From the NCBI GenBank assembly GCA_040285745.1, contig JAUFOR010000008.1, positions 1,798,001-1,862,000 on the forward strand: 64,000 nucleotides of DNA, read 5' to 3'. Source of the stretch: Barthelona sp. PCE (lineage: Eukaryota > Metamonada: BaSk clade). Of the stretch, positions 10,501 through 21,142 are shown one piece after another. Every line of letters begins with the position of its first letter. Position 1 is the first letter of the stretch. The translations under genes and the position numbers were made by a program. The notes beneath the pieces were generated by a model. That model was given only the letters and a program-made list of their open reading frames with translations, searched no databases and was not told where the DNA came from.

Positions 10501-13500
10501 TGCTGATTGCTTCAAACTCTGCAATGGGCTTAAGGAAGTGCAGTCCGACGTTGTAGTTGGCTGCCTTCTCAGCTAACTCGGGCATGATGTCGAGTCCGAC
10601 AAGTGTTTCTTCTTTGTGGTTGAGTAGACCAAGCATAGCATCAAAACGATCAGCAACGCTGGATTCTCCGCGGCGGAGTTGTGCTGCGCTCAAAAGAAGC
10701 TGCTTAATAACAAGAAGAAGGTGATCAAAGACTGTAATCGGGCAAGTCTCATGCGTTTCATTTCTCTGCATTTCAATCTTGTACGTAGCCTGTAACGCGC
10801 GTGAAAACGCTGGTGGCATATCTGATGCAATATTACTGACTTCATATAGAGATGTGAATCCGTTGACAAGCTTGATCTCGTTGGGGCGGCCTGCTACACC
10901 TAGACCTCGTAAATCCTTCATCAGAGAATATGTGAGCTGCTGTCTGTCGAACGGGTGCTCACCCTCGAATGCAACAGCTATCTTGGGTGCATATGAGCCT
11001 AGTAGACCAGAAAGACCATTGCGGACTTCATTATATTGCGTAGCCCAGCCGATAATGTAGTTTGAGAAGTGCGTTGCACACTTTCGTGTTACATCCGACG
11101 CGAACTTCGCATCAAGATCAGCCATAGCAGCGTGCATTGACTTAACAAGACCTGTTACACCAAATATTTCAACGTGGGCGTAGTCCATGGGTACGCGTGC
11201 AAAGATTGAACGGAACTCGTCAATGTGAGTCATGACGTGTATGTTAACGATTCGAATATACTGAGCGTTGATCTTTGAAAGTTTGGCTCTGAATTTTCCA
11301 GTCGCCTGCTTGAACATGTAATGGGTTTTGTAACCCGTGTCCATATCCTCTATGACGTCTTCAGAGCCCTTTGACTTCTTGATTCTTGCTAATGATTGGA
11401 GTTCTGCTATCTTTTCTTTGACACCCGTGGTATCCATTAACGAGTCGTGTTTCTCCTTGACGTGACGTTCGAATACACGATACATAGTAATGAGACCACG
11501 AGTACGTTTAATATACGCTTCGATGATAGGTCTGCAATCAGTAGAGAGAGTGTGCATAATTTGAGAAAGGAACTCCATACAGAAGTCGATGATTGTCAGT
11601 CTATGAGAGAAACAACCAATGGTGGATGACTTAATGAAGTCTTCAAGATCACCACAGATTCCTTCAACCATGACAGAAAACTCTTCTTCGAATATCATAC
11701 TTGTGGCTTGCAAATCAACAACTTGCGATACAAGACTGTTGAAAATGAAAGGGAACATCTCCGCAGCACGTGCCTCACAGTGCTTCCTGGCAGAAGCAAA
11801 CAGATATGGCCATTGCTCGATCTCGCTTTTGCGAACGTGCACTACAAACATCTCTAGGGGCTTGATACACTCCGTGAATTTATACTCGCGTGGTGCAAGA
11901 GCGTTCCACTCCTCACAAACGTTGAGAATAGTTTCAACCGCGGCCGTAAAGTAAGAAAGGGGTTCGCACAGGCGCAGACCCATGACTCGATCACACGCCC
12001 TCATAATGACGGAAAGAACAGTGTGTTCTTCAAACATTGGATCAGCAAGCAAGGTACTGCACTGATCAATGACCGCTTGCACGAGGGGCACAAGCCGCGA
12101 GATCTCCTTGGGATGCGGGTTATCGAAGATGTTAAAGTCTGGGTCCGTCAGACCCTTACTATGAAGCAGACGTGATGTCAGAGTCTCGACAAGCGCAGGC
12201 ACGAGGTTAAGCGATTCTTTGTTGAGAGAAATGAGACCGTTGATGACGTGCACACCGGTGTCAAATCCCTCTTCAGTGACGTTAGAGATGAACGTGAGTG
12301 CAGACGCAAGCACATCAGTGAGCTTGCATTCATCCGAGAGCACATCAACAAAGTTTGAAGGGGCAGACTCCTCGCCCACCATCTCGCCATCTTCATCAAC
12401 GTTTAGCATCGCGTTGAACTGATCAACGTAGTCTTTGATGAAATCATCTTCTTCCTCTATCAGGTTGGATGCTACGTGAATTAGCTTCTCACCCTCCATA
12501 GCTTCTTTGTCGCGGCGCTCCTTCTCCAGGATCATCGCACGGCAGCGCACAGTGAGCATCTCATACATCTCAGATGCAGTCATGCTCTTCTTTGAATAAA
12601 GGAACATAGCTGCGACGAGTGATGCATTGCTCGTTTTCTCATCGATAGCTGTGGATGAGCTCTGCTTTAGATGAAGAGCGCGTTTCAGACAGTACATCTG
12701 TACCAACAGAAGAGATACGCTGACTGTTGCCCCAATACGTTTGCGCTCCAACAACCCCATTCTCTTGAGACGTCTAATGATGTTTCCACACGCGCTCTCA
12801 ATGATGAGCAATTGTTTGATAGTGTCAGTTGTTGATTTTCCGAAAATTGCAGTGATACGATTGATATTAAGTGTGTTAAAAGCAAAATCATGGATGACTT
12901 CCATCAGTTGATAGAAATCACTCTCTTCACCACCTACACGAGCTTTTGCATTCTGGGCTGTCTCAAGGCACGATAGCGCAATTCCAATACTCTCTTCAGC
13001 ACGCTCAAATTGAAGCTTGAAACCAAACACATCAAAGCCACGGACAACGTCGTTAGCATAGTTGACGAGATGTTGTACAGCCTTAAGCGATTTAAACGAG
13101 AAGATGCAGTACTCCTTCGAAACTTCAGCAGACATGGGGTCAACAGCCATGTGAGACAACTGCTGTAGATACTTCACTGCAGTGTTGACACCACCTTCAC
13201 TAGCAATATTCCTGGTCTCCAGTCCCAACAAAGACACACACACATCAATAAGGTGATTGATTGTGAGCTGTAGGTTGAACCCACTTGTGCTTGCACGTTG
13301 GCATGTTGATAATGCCTTCTCCAGCATTCCTATGTTGTTCAGTGAAGAGTTATACACCGAACCAATGAGAGAATTGATGCTATCATTAACAGCGTTGAAT
13401 GTGAGCGGAAGTGCTCTGTTGAACTCAGTAACATGGGTGCTGGACACAAATGGAGTTAATGAAAGAACACTGCGTAATACAACGTTATTTTCATCTTCTC

Positions 13501-16500
13501 CAAGCAAATCACTGTAATGGGACACATCACCACTCATCAATTGCAAAAAGATTAGCATACGGTCAATCTGGCTCTTTGGAAGATCCAAAGTAACGTTTGG
13601 AGTGGGGAAGTGGTTTGCGCAGTGTTCCATCTCAGGTGTAACCAGCTGAAGATACGTCGGCTTGTTATACAAAGGCTGGGTAATGCGCGATGGCAAAACA
13701 CGCTCAAGTTTTGATACGAAATGATGGTAAATTTTGACCATTCGACGTATGACATCATCTGTGTTAATATCTTGATGCTCCTGCTTACGAACTCCAATCA
13801 ACTTCACCAACAGGTTAAAGGCATGTACAGGGGTGATGTTGTTATACATCAACCATCCAAAAACAAACTCTATAACATTGAGAGTCTCTGAACTGTGCTC
13901 ATCAGTCAACACAAACTCCACAAACTCTTCAGGAAGGTTGGCCACTGTCTGTTTGAGCACGTATGTGGACAGATTCTCGTTCCTAAGTAACAATTCCATA
14001 ACACTGTTGGTATGAGAATTGAATTGGGATTTAAACAGCGGTGCTTTAACTTCAGCAGCAAACTTTCCAACTTCTACGGTTTCAGATGAAAGAGAACCCG
14101 TGGAAGCAAGAAGAGCATTTTCAGCAATGTTACGAAGATCAGACTCATCACGTTCTGTTGAGATACCAATAGTTTGTTGAATCTCAAAAGTATCAAATGT
14201 GTGAAGGTTATCGTCAACAAAAGTCTCAATGGAACGGTTACGGAGAGCACGTGAAAGTTCACCTTGTCCAAGTCCTAGATCAAAGAATACGCGGAATTCA
14301 GTATGTGGAGTAATTGTACGAACAACACCATCTTCCAGACCACACTCACTAAGAATAAGCTCACCGTCTGTTTCGAGTAAACCATTGAGGCGATCGAGTA
14401 CAGCTGATGAACAGAGGCCTGCATTTAAAAACACAACCCATTGCCCTTCAGCCGCTGCACGTGTAATAACACCATCTTTCCACACGAAAACTCCGGGTCT
14501 TGGCTCGTTTTCTGTCATCATCTTCAGCATGCGTTCAAGGAAAGTGACCTTAGCCTCGATTGTGCTGTCAATTTCGGACAAATCAGAAGCATGATCAACG
14601 AGAATAGTTACAGCTCTGCTGATGATACCAATGGCACTGCGTTTGTGAGCGAACGCTTCCTTCTGACCCTTACCGTGCATTGCAACAAGGGCTGAAAGTT
14701 TTGACATACAAGAATCAAGAATGGCAAAACATGTAGTGTAGCGTTCGTTATCAGGAGTAATCTTGCGAGAAAGCGCCTTTTGAATGCTACTCATGGTGGT
14801 AATGACATCGGCAATTACCGGAGCAAGGTCAAACTGTTCGAAAGCACCGAGCAAATCGTTGGCGTCAATGGATGAAGATCCGTTGAAGAGAACAAGTTCT
14901 CTACCAAATGAATTTGCTATCTGCCGCAAAACAGAAAGTTTGACTGCAGGGTTTGTACCAGAGACAACAACAGGTCTGTTGATTGTAACTGCAGCCATGA
15001 TACTATGCATATGCGGCAACATAGAGCGAATAGGGAGTATCTTCAGGAAACTTGATGCTGCTGGAGACGCTAGAGATCCGATCTGCATGCGGTTATCGTC
15101 ATAAGATAAGCGATACAAGCTGAAGATGTCATCACTTGGGATTTTGCACCAGTAATCGGTGGCGACATACTTGATCAGTTCAAAAGCACTTCTTTGGTCA
15201 TCTACTGAGCGGAAACGAAGTGGAATTACTGCACAACACGCCTCAATGATGATTTGCAATGACAAGTCACAATCTGGAGAGATGGTTCTTGCAACCGACA
15301 TCACACGTTTCAAATCACGGAGATTGAACTCCCAAGGTCCGCCAACAACACCGAACGACTGTTTCTGACACACCTCTTCGTTGAACGCATAAACTATATC
15401 CAAAACAAGACCAATGAGATCAATAGACACTGTCGGGTACATGTTCATGGCTATGCGGGTCAGATCAGCTGAACGCAGCGGGTTGACATACACGGTTGTG
15501 AACCGGTTAACAAATGACTTGGGTAAACCTTTGCGACCGCCTCCCTCATGGAGAGGGTTTTGTGTTGCGAAAAGTTGGAATCCTTGTTTCGCAGTGACAA
15601 CTTTATCAAGCTCCACGATGTAAAGCGATTGTCGGTGATCTAAAAGGGAGTTGATGCCCTCCAATACAGTCTGTGATGCGAGATTTAATTCATCCAAAAT
15701 AACCCAGTGGCCATTACGGACAGCCTGTAACAGTGGTCCCTCAATGAAATCATAACATTGGTGGCCATCGCGGACTGTTGGGTAAAACGAACCAAGCAGG
15801 TCCATGAGATCTGTCTCACTCGAAAGATTGAGGCGGGTGATCCGTTTGCGCATGACGCTGGCGATTGTCATAACCAGGGATGTCTTACCGACGCCGGGTG
15901 AGCCTTCAAGCAGAATGGGAGCATTCAGTGACAGAGCGCGCAGCAGACCGACTAGGTTATGTTGTACGGTCGGGCAGTTGAGAGTGAATGATTTGAGTCC
16001 ATTGCGGTTGGGACGGCACGAAAAAAGGAATGGCTCTGTACCGAATTTGTATCCATCAAGTGTGATTGATGTTTTGCGTTCAAGTGCAGCGATGAAGGGT
16101 TCCTTCAGTTCACACTCCTCAATTTTTTCAATTTCATCTTTGATGGCGTTGATAGTTGTTTTTGCAATTTCACGACCAGTCTGTGCGTCAAGACCCATTC
16201 TAACAGAAATACCATCCAGAAGAACCATATATATAGCATGTAGAATGCAGACACACAATCTTTCATCGTATGACTTGTAAGACAGGTCAAACTCTAATGT
16301 TTGCATCCATGTGAGGACACCGTTGGCCATACCAAGAATATCACGAAGGGAGGTTACGGCATCAGGGGAGACGCGCTTAAATGTCATCATTGCACAGACA
16401 AGAATATCTGTGGCTGCTTGCTGATATTCTTTAAGGAAACGCATTCTGTGCTTGGCAAACAAACGGAATTCTTCTTCTGTAGTGATCTCTGACACCCAAA

Positions 16501-19500
16501 TCTCAGTGAATCTGTTTCTGAGTGCAGGGCTGAGCTCACGTTTGCCAAAGTCACCACCTGGGTTCATTGTAGCAACTAAACCAAATTTATCATGGCATTT
16601 AATTACGCCGTCAGAGTTATCAGTAGTGACAGCCTCGGGGAGTACCAAGACGCGCTCTCGTTCAAGGACTGGATTCAACCTTTCCAAGACACTGTCGTCA
16701 GCAAGTGATATCTCGTCAATGAGAAAAATTTCTCCATTGATCATTGAGTTTGTGAGGGGTCCGTTCTCCCAAACGAAGAATGCGTTGACCTCCTGCAGTA
16801 ATTCATGTAGTTCACCAGTTTTATCATCTTCAGCGTCTTCGGAACAAGTTATGAGATGATGAACGAAGTCAACCATCGATTCTGATCCCCGTTTGATGCC
16901 GTACTCAACTGCAAGGGTGTCGATCCGATCGTATACTTCGCTTGCAACACGGCGAGGTTTGAGACTTCCCAGAAAGTCGGCACTCTCAGTGTGTTTATGA
17001 CAATTCAGGATGTGCACTGCTTGCTTTTTCAAACTAGCATATAGTTGCACGACACTAGTCTTACCAAGACCCGTCGGGCCAACCAGAAGCACACTCTCGT
17101 TGTTATTTATCGCGCGATTGATAAGTTCGTAAAGACGACTCAAAGTCGCTGTGAGAATCATCTGCCTGCTTGGAGGGATTGTCTCATTGAAAGCAGACAG
17201 AGTGTCCTCAATATCTTCAAGATGCTTGCTTAGAACACGTTCAGAAGTGTAACTTTGTGGAAGATAGAGCAAATCTCTATCAAACTCTTTGCTAAAAACT
17301 TTGCACAGCGCTGCATAAATAACATCCTTTTCCTTATCCGTACGAAGCCGCTCGGCTAGAAGAAGGTATCCATCAATCATTAACTCAACACGTGTTGTAG
17401 CGGTGTGTTTTGCGCGATCCGCCCATCTGAAAAGATCACGCAGTGTGATGAAACCGTGGCGACCCATGAAAAGTGATCCTGTAGATCTTTGGATCTCAAG
17501 CTCAAGCAATACGTTGAGCAGGAGTTCAGCCCAGGATGGAGCGATTACACATCGCTTCTCAATAATTGTCTTTAGCTCGACAGCAGGCAATTCAGGTACA
17601 TGTATTTCAATAAAACGACCACGTAGGGCCCTGGACAGGGTCTTGCGCCCTCCATAGATACCACTTGGGTTCTGTGTTGCAAAGAGCAGAAAAGAAGACT
17701 TTGGTCGAACGATTTCATTTGTTTCAGGAATGAAAAGCTCCCTGTTATCATCCAACAGTCTGTTAAGAGCTTCAAGGACATCGGTGGGTGCGAGATTGAG
17801 TTCATCAAGGATGATCCACCATCCATTTTTCAAAGCTTGAACTAATAGACCGTCCTTCCACACAAGACATCCTTCAGCATCACTTGTGTAGTATCCAAGG
17901 TATTCTTGAATATCGGTGTGCTCATGGTTGTTGATTCTCAGGAGTGTATGTCCAGTCAGTGCGGCAATATAAGTAATTAATGATGTTTTACCCGCAGAAG
18001 TGGGTCCCTCCAGAAGAATTGGGTATGAACTGTTGCCAATGGCCATAGCGACCTTCGTAAGATTGCGGCGGACCGTAGCCGTGCGGATGAACTTGAGCGA
18101 AGAATCTTCCTTCACTGGAAGTTCACCGAGTGGAATAGCACAGCGTTCAACGATCGTTGCAGCGGTGTTAAAGACGCGGTGCGCTTGGGTTACGTTTGGT
18201 GGGGTCTTGATTGCATTCCTTAACTCACTGGTATTGAAAACAATAGAACCAAGCGATGCGTATAGCAAACGGCGAGACTCATCATTGAGTGTGCCAAAAA
18301 ATGTCATTTGAATTCCATCATGCAGAGCGCGGTACTTGCCATACACTCCTGCTAACTTTGAGCAATGACGTAGCGCACGACTCAGAGTTCTGATCGAAAA
18401 AGTAGGAGGCAGACCGTCAGTTGTGAAAAGCGAACCTTCAGTTGCAAGCTTGTGACACTCGATGTAGAAGAGCGCACACTTACGACAAATATTGTTCGAT
18501 ATATTGACGGTACGCAACAGTGCTTGTGCTAATAACTCAAGAGAATCCTGCTGAATGAGGCGCGGAACATATATCTCGTTGAAGAGGTATCTAACAGAAT
18601 CACTCAACGCTCTCTTACCAACGTCGGTGGGCGGGTTCATACATGCGAACACACGGAAATTGGGATGCTTGGGGATTTTCTCAAGAGAACCGGCCTCCCA
18701 CACAGAAACAGCTTGACAGTCTGTATCAATAAATTCGATGAGACGGTTGAGTGTTTCGGTGGTACTTAGATTAATCTCATCCAAAAGTACCCACTCTCCC
18801 TTTTTGATGGCCTCAAGTAACAGACCTTCAACGAATCCAAAGTGCAATGCACTGTTGGCGCTATCACTGCGGAGCTTGGAGGAACTGGCTAGATGTGTGT
18901 TGAATTTCGATGCCATCGTCCTGACCACTGCCAATAAATGCTGTGGGGTTGTGGTGTTGCCTTCAATGTGCATTGAAAATACCTCATTCAAGATAATGCA
19001 TGTTTGATCGATGACTGCAAGTTTCTGCTTAAGTGGAATGTCTGATTTTAGCTGTGATAACGAAAACTGGAACAGCTCATCGCACCCCTCAACATTGGCT
19101 TGCGAACAAATCAATGATCCCTCATCAAGTGTTAGCTTGAATTGCTCAACAAGTGCGACCATTTCATTTTCAATTGATCGAGGCTTAAAACCACCAATAA
19201 ATGTTGAAGAATCACTCTGGAAACTGCAATTTATCACATTTAAGTGCGTGTTGTGGATACCACTCAAATATTGTACGAGTGTGGTCTTACCCTCACCAGT
19301 CTCTCCAACCAGAAGAGCCGGTGTATTCTCCTTAACACAAAAGGAGAGGCGTTCCAGGGTGATCTTTGCACTGTCAGTGAGCGCGATGTCTTCATCGAGC
19401 TCTCCTTTAACTTCACTGATAGTTCGACCGATATGAATGTTATTATTTCTCTCGAACCAATCAATGGATTTTAGCTCTGAACACTCGAGAACAGAGACAT

Positions 19501-21142
19501 CTACCTTGAGTGCCAGGCATAACACATCAAGGAATTGTTCAAAAACTTCACTATCACTGATATGACAGAGGAAAACATCGACTGCAATTAAAAATGCGGT
19601 TTTCTGGAAATCATAAGAATCAATTTGCATGTCTCTATCTTTAATAAGAGCAGCTTTGAGCCTGTCGAGGAAGAGGAAGAAGTCTACTACATGGCTGATT
19701 CGGAAGTTACTGTTGCGCATTTTTTGCAGCTCCTGCTTATCAAGCAGTTCATGATAAGCACCAACTAATAATTCACAAACAGGTTGACTGAGGGAAGAAG
19801 AATAACGTTGAAAAACAATCTGTTTCAGATCGTGTGGTGCAAGTTTTGATACGGAAACGAGGTTCCAGTCATCTCTATGGGACGTTTGGATCTCACCAAA
19901 AAGGGAGCTAGTGCATGTGGCGAACAAACGGAAGTCAGCATGGGCTTCGATCACTTCGCCTTTAACACTATTCAGCAATTTTCTGTTGGCAAGAAGCGGG
20001 TCGAGCAAAGCGAATATTTCGTCAGAGGCCTTGTCTAAGTTCTCAATGATAACCATTGAACCATCTTTCACAGCTCGTACGAATTCACTCTCAACATAAG
20101 TAAATGAAGAATCTTCAGAAATAATGTGCATACCAAGCATATCCTTTAGATCCCCACCATCGCTGATGTGTACTATTGTTTGTTTTGACTCTGTGAGTCT
20201 TACAAAAAAGTCAAAAAGTGTGTGTCGACCAGAACCTGGTGGACCACTTAGAATAACAGCTTTCTTCTCAAGAATAGAAAGAGCCATCTGACGAATAGAA
20301 TCACGTGTATTCTCACTGAATATAATATCGTTGAATGAATAAGATCCGAAATGAGGGAAAGGAATTCCAAAAAGGGATACTGTGTGTAAAGAAATTCGAC
20401 GCACTTCATCATCAGGAAGAGGAAATTCCTGAACGATAAAGTCTGTTTGTGTCTTTAGAATTCGTGAAAGACGTGCCTTGGTAATTTCTACGAGTTCAAA
20501 ATCGAATATCTCCGTCATGATACTATCACTCTTTGATTCTGCCAGATCAGAAATTACATGAACGATGCGCATGAAAACACATCGGATTTCATCATTTTTG
20601 GCCTCGCTCATCATAGAAAACACACGTTGTGGATTGTTAGGGATGAGGTTTACGCCAGCTACCCAAAAAAGAAATAGAGCAGCTAAAAGTAAATGTTGTT
20701 CATCGGATTCACGTTGGGGGAACTGTAGAGTGAGCAAATTGAAACTAGATGTGAGCTGGTTTTCAAAATGCTTAAGGAAAATAGGACACTGTTGGCCAAT
20801 ATATGCTAAAGTATAGAAATATCGAATGAACATAGCATCCTTAACATCTAACTGGACCATTGCGTACTTAAACAAATCAATAAGACAGAAACGAAGGTTT
20901 TGAAGGAATAATTGTGCGTTTTCAGTTGAACTAAGAAAAAAAATGGTGTTGTTTTTGATATATGCACTAAGTTCAGCCGGTTTCACGGCGGAAAGTCCGT
21001 CTTCTACTGATGGTGATTGGTCATCCTGTGATTTTAGCCCTTTAAAAGCTGCAACGCTTTCTTTGATATCGTATGGTGTGTAATTCACTCCATGATCTTT
21101 AAATAATGTGTTCAATCGCACTAAAGTACTGCGTATTGACAT
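7583..21142 (-). CDS. MDN1: midasin, AAA+ ATPase of 60S ribosome biogenesis
   Basis: The protein has 4,519 residues from the ATG at 21142; the frame extends upstream only from a GTG. Midasin/Rea1 pulls assembly factors off pre-60S particles in the nucleolus and nucleoplasm. Six tandem AAA domains are visible by their P-loop positions: GPPGSGRHT near residue 300 (AAA1, Lys replaced by Arg), GETGEGKTT near 610, GPTSAGKTS near 1,050, GPTGLGKTS near 1,355, GSPGVGKTS near 1,745 and a degenerate GTNPAVKLS near 2,060 (AAA6). A long helical linker follows, then a highly acidic Asp/Glu-rich region at about residues 3,750-4,190. The C-terminal MIDAS domain carries D-N-S-L-S at about residue 4,315, which coordinates metal and grips Ytm1 or Rsa4. 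Domain order and length are canonical. It is unbroken by introns and divergent from the TFIIA subunit gene. Confidence 0.97.
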   Translation of the reverse strand: MSIRSTLVRLNTLFKDHGVNYTPYDIKESVAAFKGLKSQDDQSPSVEDGLSAVKPAELSAYIKNNTIFFLSSTENAQLFLQNLRFCLIDLFKYAMVQLDVKDAMFIRYFYTLAYIGQQCPIFLKHFENQLTSSFNLLTLQFPQRESDEQHLLLAALFLFWVAGVNLIPNNPQRVFSMMSEAKNDEIRCVFMRIVHVISDLAESKSDSIMTEIFDFELVEITKARLSRILKTQTDFIVQEFPLPDDEVRRISLHTVSLFGIPFPHFGSYSFNDIIFSENTRDSIRQMALSILEKKAVILSGPPGSGRHTLFDFFVRLTESKQTIVHISDGGDLKDMLGMHIISEDSSFTYVESEFVRAVKDGSMVIIENLDKASDEIFALLDPLLANRKLLNSVKGEVIEAHADFRLFATCTSSLFGEIQTSHRDDWNLVSVSKLAPHDLKQIVFQRYSSSLSQPVCELLVGAYHELLDKQELQKMRNSNFRISHVVDFFLFLDRLKAALIKDRDMQIDSYDFQKTAFLIAVDVFLCHISDSEVFEQFLDVLCLALKVDVSVLECSELKSIDWFERNNNIHIGRTISEVKGELDEDIALTDSAKITLERLSFCVKENTPALLVGETGEGKTTLVQYLSGIHNTHLNVINCSFQSDSSTFIGGFKPRSIENEMVALVEQFKLTLDEGSLICSQANVEGCDELFQFSLSQLKSDIPLKQKLAVIDQTCIILNEVFSMHIEGNTTTPQHLLAVVRTMASKFNTHLASSSKLRSDSANSALHFGFVEGLLLEAIKKGEWVLLDEINLSTTETLNRLIEFIDTDCQAVSVWEAGSLEKIPKHPNFRVFACMNPPTDVGKRALSDSVRYLFNEIYVPRLIQQDSLELLAQALLRTVNISNNICRKCALFYIECHKLATEGSLFTTDGLPPTFSIRTLSRALRHCSKLAGVYGKYRALHDGIQMTFFGTLNDESRRLLYASLGSIVFNTSELRNAIKTPPNVTQAHRVFNTAATIVERCAIPLGELPVKEDSSLKFIRTATVRRNLTKVAMAIGNSSYPILLEGPTSAGKTSLITYIAALTGHTLLRINNHEHTDIQEYLGYYTSDAEGCLVWKDGLLVQALKNGWWIILDELNLAPTDVLEALNRLLDDNRELFIPETNEIVRPKSSFLLFATQNPSGIYGGRKTLSRALRGRFIEIHVPELPAVELKTIIEKRCVIAPSWAELLLNVLLELEIQRSTGSLFMGRHGFITLRDLFRWADRAKHTATTRVELMIDGYLLLAERLRTDKEKDVIYAALCKVFSKEFDRDLLYLPQSYTSERVLSKHLEDIEDTLSAFNETIPPSRQMILTATLSRLYELINRAINNNESVLLVGPTGLGKTSVVQLYASLKKQAVHILNCHKHTESADFLGSLKPRRVASEVYDRIDTLAVEYGIKRGSESMVDFVHHLITCSEDAEDDKTGELHELLQEVNAFFVWENGPLTNSMINGEIFLIDEISLADDSVLERLNPVLERERVLVLPEAVTTDNSDGVIKCHDKFGLVATMNPGGDFGKRELSPALRNRFTEIWVSEITTEEEFRLFAKHRMRFLKEYQQAATDILVCAMMTFKRVSPDAVTSLRDILGMANGVLTWMQTLEFDLSYKSYDERLCVCILHAIYMVLLDGISVRMGLDAQTGREIAKTTINAIKDEIEKIEECELKEPFIAALERKTSITLDGYKFGTEPFLFSCRPNRNGLKSFTLNCPTVQHNLVGLLRALSLNAPILLEGSPGVGKTSLVMTIASVMRKRITRLNLSSETDLMDLLGSFYPTVRDGHQCYDFIEGPLLQAVRNGHWVILDELNLASQTVLEGINSLLDHRQSLYIVELDKVVTAKQGFQLFATQNPLHEGGGRKGLPKSFVNRFTTVYVNPLRSADLTRIAMNMYPTVSIDLIGLVLDIVYAFNEEVCQKQSFGVVGGPWEFNLRDLKRVMSVARTISPDCDLSLQIIIEACCAVIPLRFRSVDDQRSAFELIKYVATDYWCKIPSDDIFSLYRLSYDDNRMQIGSLASPAASSFLKILPIRSMLPHMHSIMAAVTINRPVVVSGTNPAVKLSVLRQIANSFGRELVLFNGSSSIDANDLLGAFEQFDLAPVIADVITTMSSIQKALSRKITPDNERYTTCFAILDSCMSKLSALVAMHGKGQKEAFAHKRSAIGIISRAVTILVDHASDLSEIDSTIEAKVTFLERMLKMMTENEPRPGVFVWKDGVITRAAAEGQWVVFLNAGLCSSAVLDRLNGLLETDGELILSECGLEDGVVRTITPHTEFRVFFDLGLGQGELSRALRNRSIETFVDDNLHTFDTFEIQQTIGISTERDESDLRNIAENALLASTGSLSSETVEVGKFAAEVKAPLFKSQFNSHTNSVMELLLRNENLSTYVLKQTVANLPEEFVEFVLTDEHSSETLNVIEFVFGWLMYNNITPVHAFNLLVKLIGVRKQEHQDINTDDVIRRMVKIYHHFVSKLERVLPSRITQPLYNKPTYLQLVTPEMEHCANHFPTPNVTLDLPKSQIDRMLIFLQLMSGDVSHYSDLLGEDENNVVLRSVLSLTPFVSSTHVTEFNRALPLTFNAVNDSINSLIGSVYNSSLNNIGMLEKALSTCQRASTSGFNLQLTINHLIDVCVSLLGLETRNIASEGGVNTAVKYLQQLSHMAVDPMSAEVSKEYCIFSFKSLKAVQHLVNYANDVVRGFDVFGFKLQFERAEESIGIALSCLETAQNAKARVGGEESDFYQLMEVIHDFAFNTLNINRITAIFGKSTTDTIKQLLIIESACGNIIRRLKRMGLLERKRIGATVSVSLLLVQMYCLKRALHLKQSSSTAIDEKTSNASLVAAMFLYSKKSMTASEMYEMLTVRCRAMILEKERRDKEAMEGEKLIHVASNLIEEEDDFIKDYVDQFNAMLNVDEDGEMVGEESAPSNFVDVLSDECKLTDVLASALTFISNVTEEGFDTGVHVINGLISLNKESLNLVPALVETLTSRLLHSKGLTDPDFNIFDNPHPKEISRLVPLVQAVIDQCSTLLADPMFEEHTVLSVIMRACDRVMGLRLCEPLSYFTAAVETILNVCEEWNALAPREYKFTECIKPLEMFVVHVRKSEIEQWPYLFASARKHCEARAAEMFPFIFNSLVSQVVDLQATSMIFEEEFSVMVEGICGDLEDFIKSSTIGCFSHRLTIIDFCMEFLSQIMHTLSTDCRPIIEAYIKRTRGLITMYRVFERHVKEKHDSLMDTTGVKEKIAELQSLARIKKSKGSEDVIEDMDTGYKTHYMFKQATGKFRAKLSKINAQYIRIVNIHVMTHIDEFRSIFARVPMDYAHVEIFGVTGLVKSMHAAMADLDAKFASDVTRKCATHFSNYIIGWATQYNEVRNGLSGLLGSYAPKIAVAFEGEHPFDRQQLTYSLMKDLRGLGVAGRPNEIKLVNGFTSLYEVSNIASDMPPAFSRALQATYKIEMQRNETHETCPITVFDHLLLVIKQLLLSAAQLRRGESSVADRFDAMLGLLNHKEETLVGLDIMPELAEKAANYNVGLHFLKPIAEFEAISTDERQVVASLKPATIPFDKETALHQSDRVMCASHLPTLADEDAATTLGGLGFTEFGTNFTDFLTLLNEIRYDPNAPTASLSEYVDEFEAFMRKMIEAMHALSKTETLCTFIIEEEDGLQLSLPQFMKHIVALQHVFYSSKVVKYVCSVNFADGEDYVFIDGDFHLRELVRVLQKMARFIDTLTTQASTAMIDVSQFVISVLHLLHREGFGETVEYQESEETDKYDENEGPGLGEGEGGEKDVSDEIEEDWQMEGLENEDNSLKTENDGSGFDAQSDFEGEQEDLTEEQQEEMDEMNMDELDVEDELGEAQGEEDIEEELWDNDIEQNSLPEDFDNDVKGEGEFDFDNNEEENMEEVEEDAVDYQQPEMRDAEEEEGEEHEEEDLDNEKEDHEKEDVNNTFADAMSDVEEPEEPHMEEVPPEDDEGPEEMEEPDLEDVAIDEIEDEEIEEGEGEEDQDENAEEMPTIDEGLAEDENQEDEENREEEMEECDEDQQGTFGEEGAGTTEGSGESAENEGSAQGAGQSDETLQRSRQEKTEAQEEDEVVENAFERNNEGAAEDAEDREYAEEEDETKEAAVGVGSSEQQYDEMQDMEMQTVESEDEVEHDEAEERTNKAQAAPTVTDVEQNEDRPKEEEDDEAMVAIKPIERIKTFVGSNVVDLDFSQAKLAQQELIVNAAMRQVMSNDVDDAISFTQLQREIAPLASRLTEQLRLILLPTQTSQLKGDYKTGKRINIRKVIAYIASNFRKDAIWLRRTKPQKRQYDIVLAMDNSLSMADLDVASMGLQTTAVIAQALTNLDSGNVGVLRFGETAEFVHSLGEPFTSHGLKRLIGSFNFDEEKTSFADMFRVALSELSGRAHANRVSNPDVVTNQLLFCISDGRINDMERIKKWAAFARASNILVALIIIDPPDTPTPITEFMQIKFETRNGKTKPVKVPYLTTIPLDFYVVVNDMRELPGVVSQALQQWISLLAR
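8580..9880 (-). repeat. Asp/Glu-rich low-complexity tract of midasin
   Basis: About 1.3 kb of the midasin gene encodes runs of Asp and Glu with few hydrophobic residues, the flexible acidic linker that joins the motor ring to the MIDAS domain in this family. The purine bias on the coding strand creates several long but meaningless frames on the opposite strand (for example 9134-9895). Confidence 0.9.

Noticed and set aside
7583-21142. A second dynein because of the multiple P-loops
   Set aside because: Six P-loop positions, an acidic linker and a C-terminal MIDAS domain define midasin; there is no stalk.
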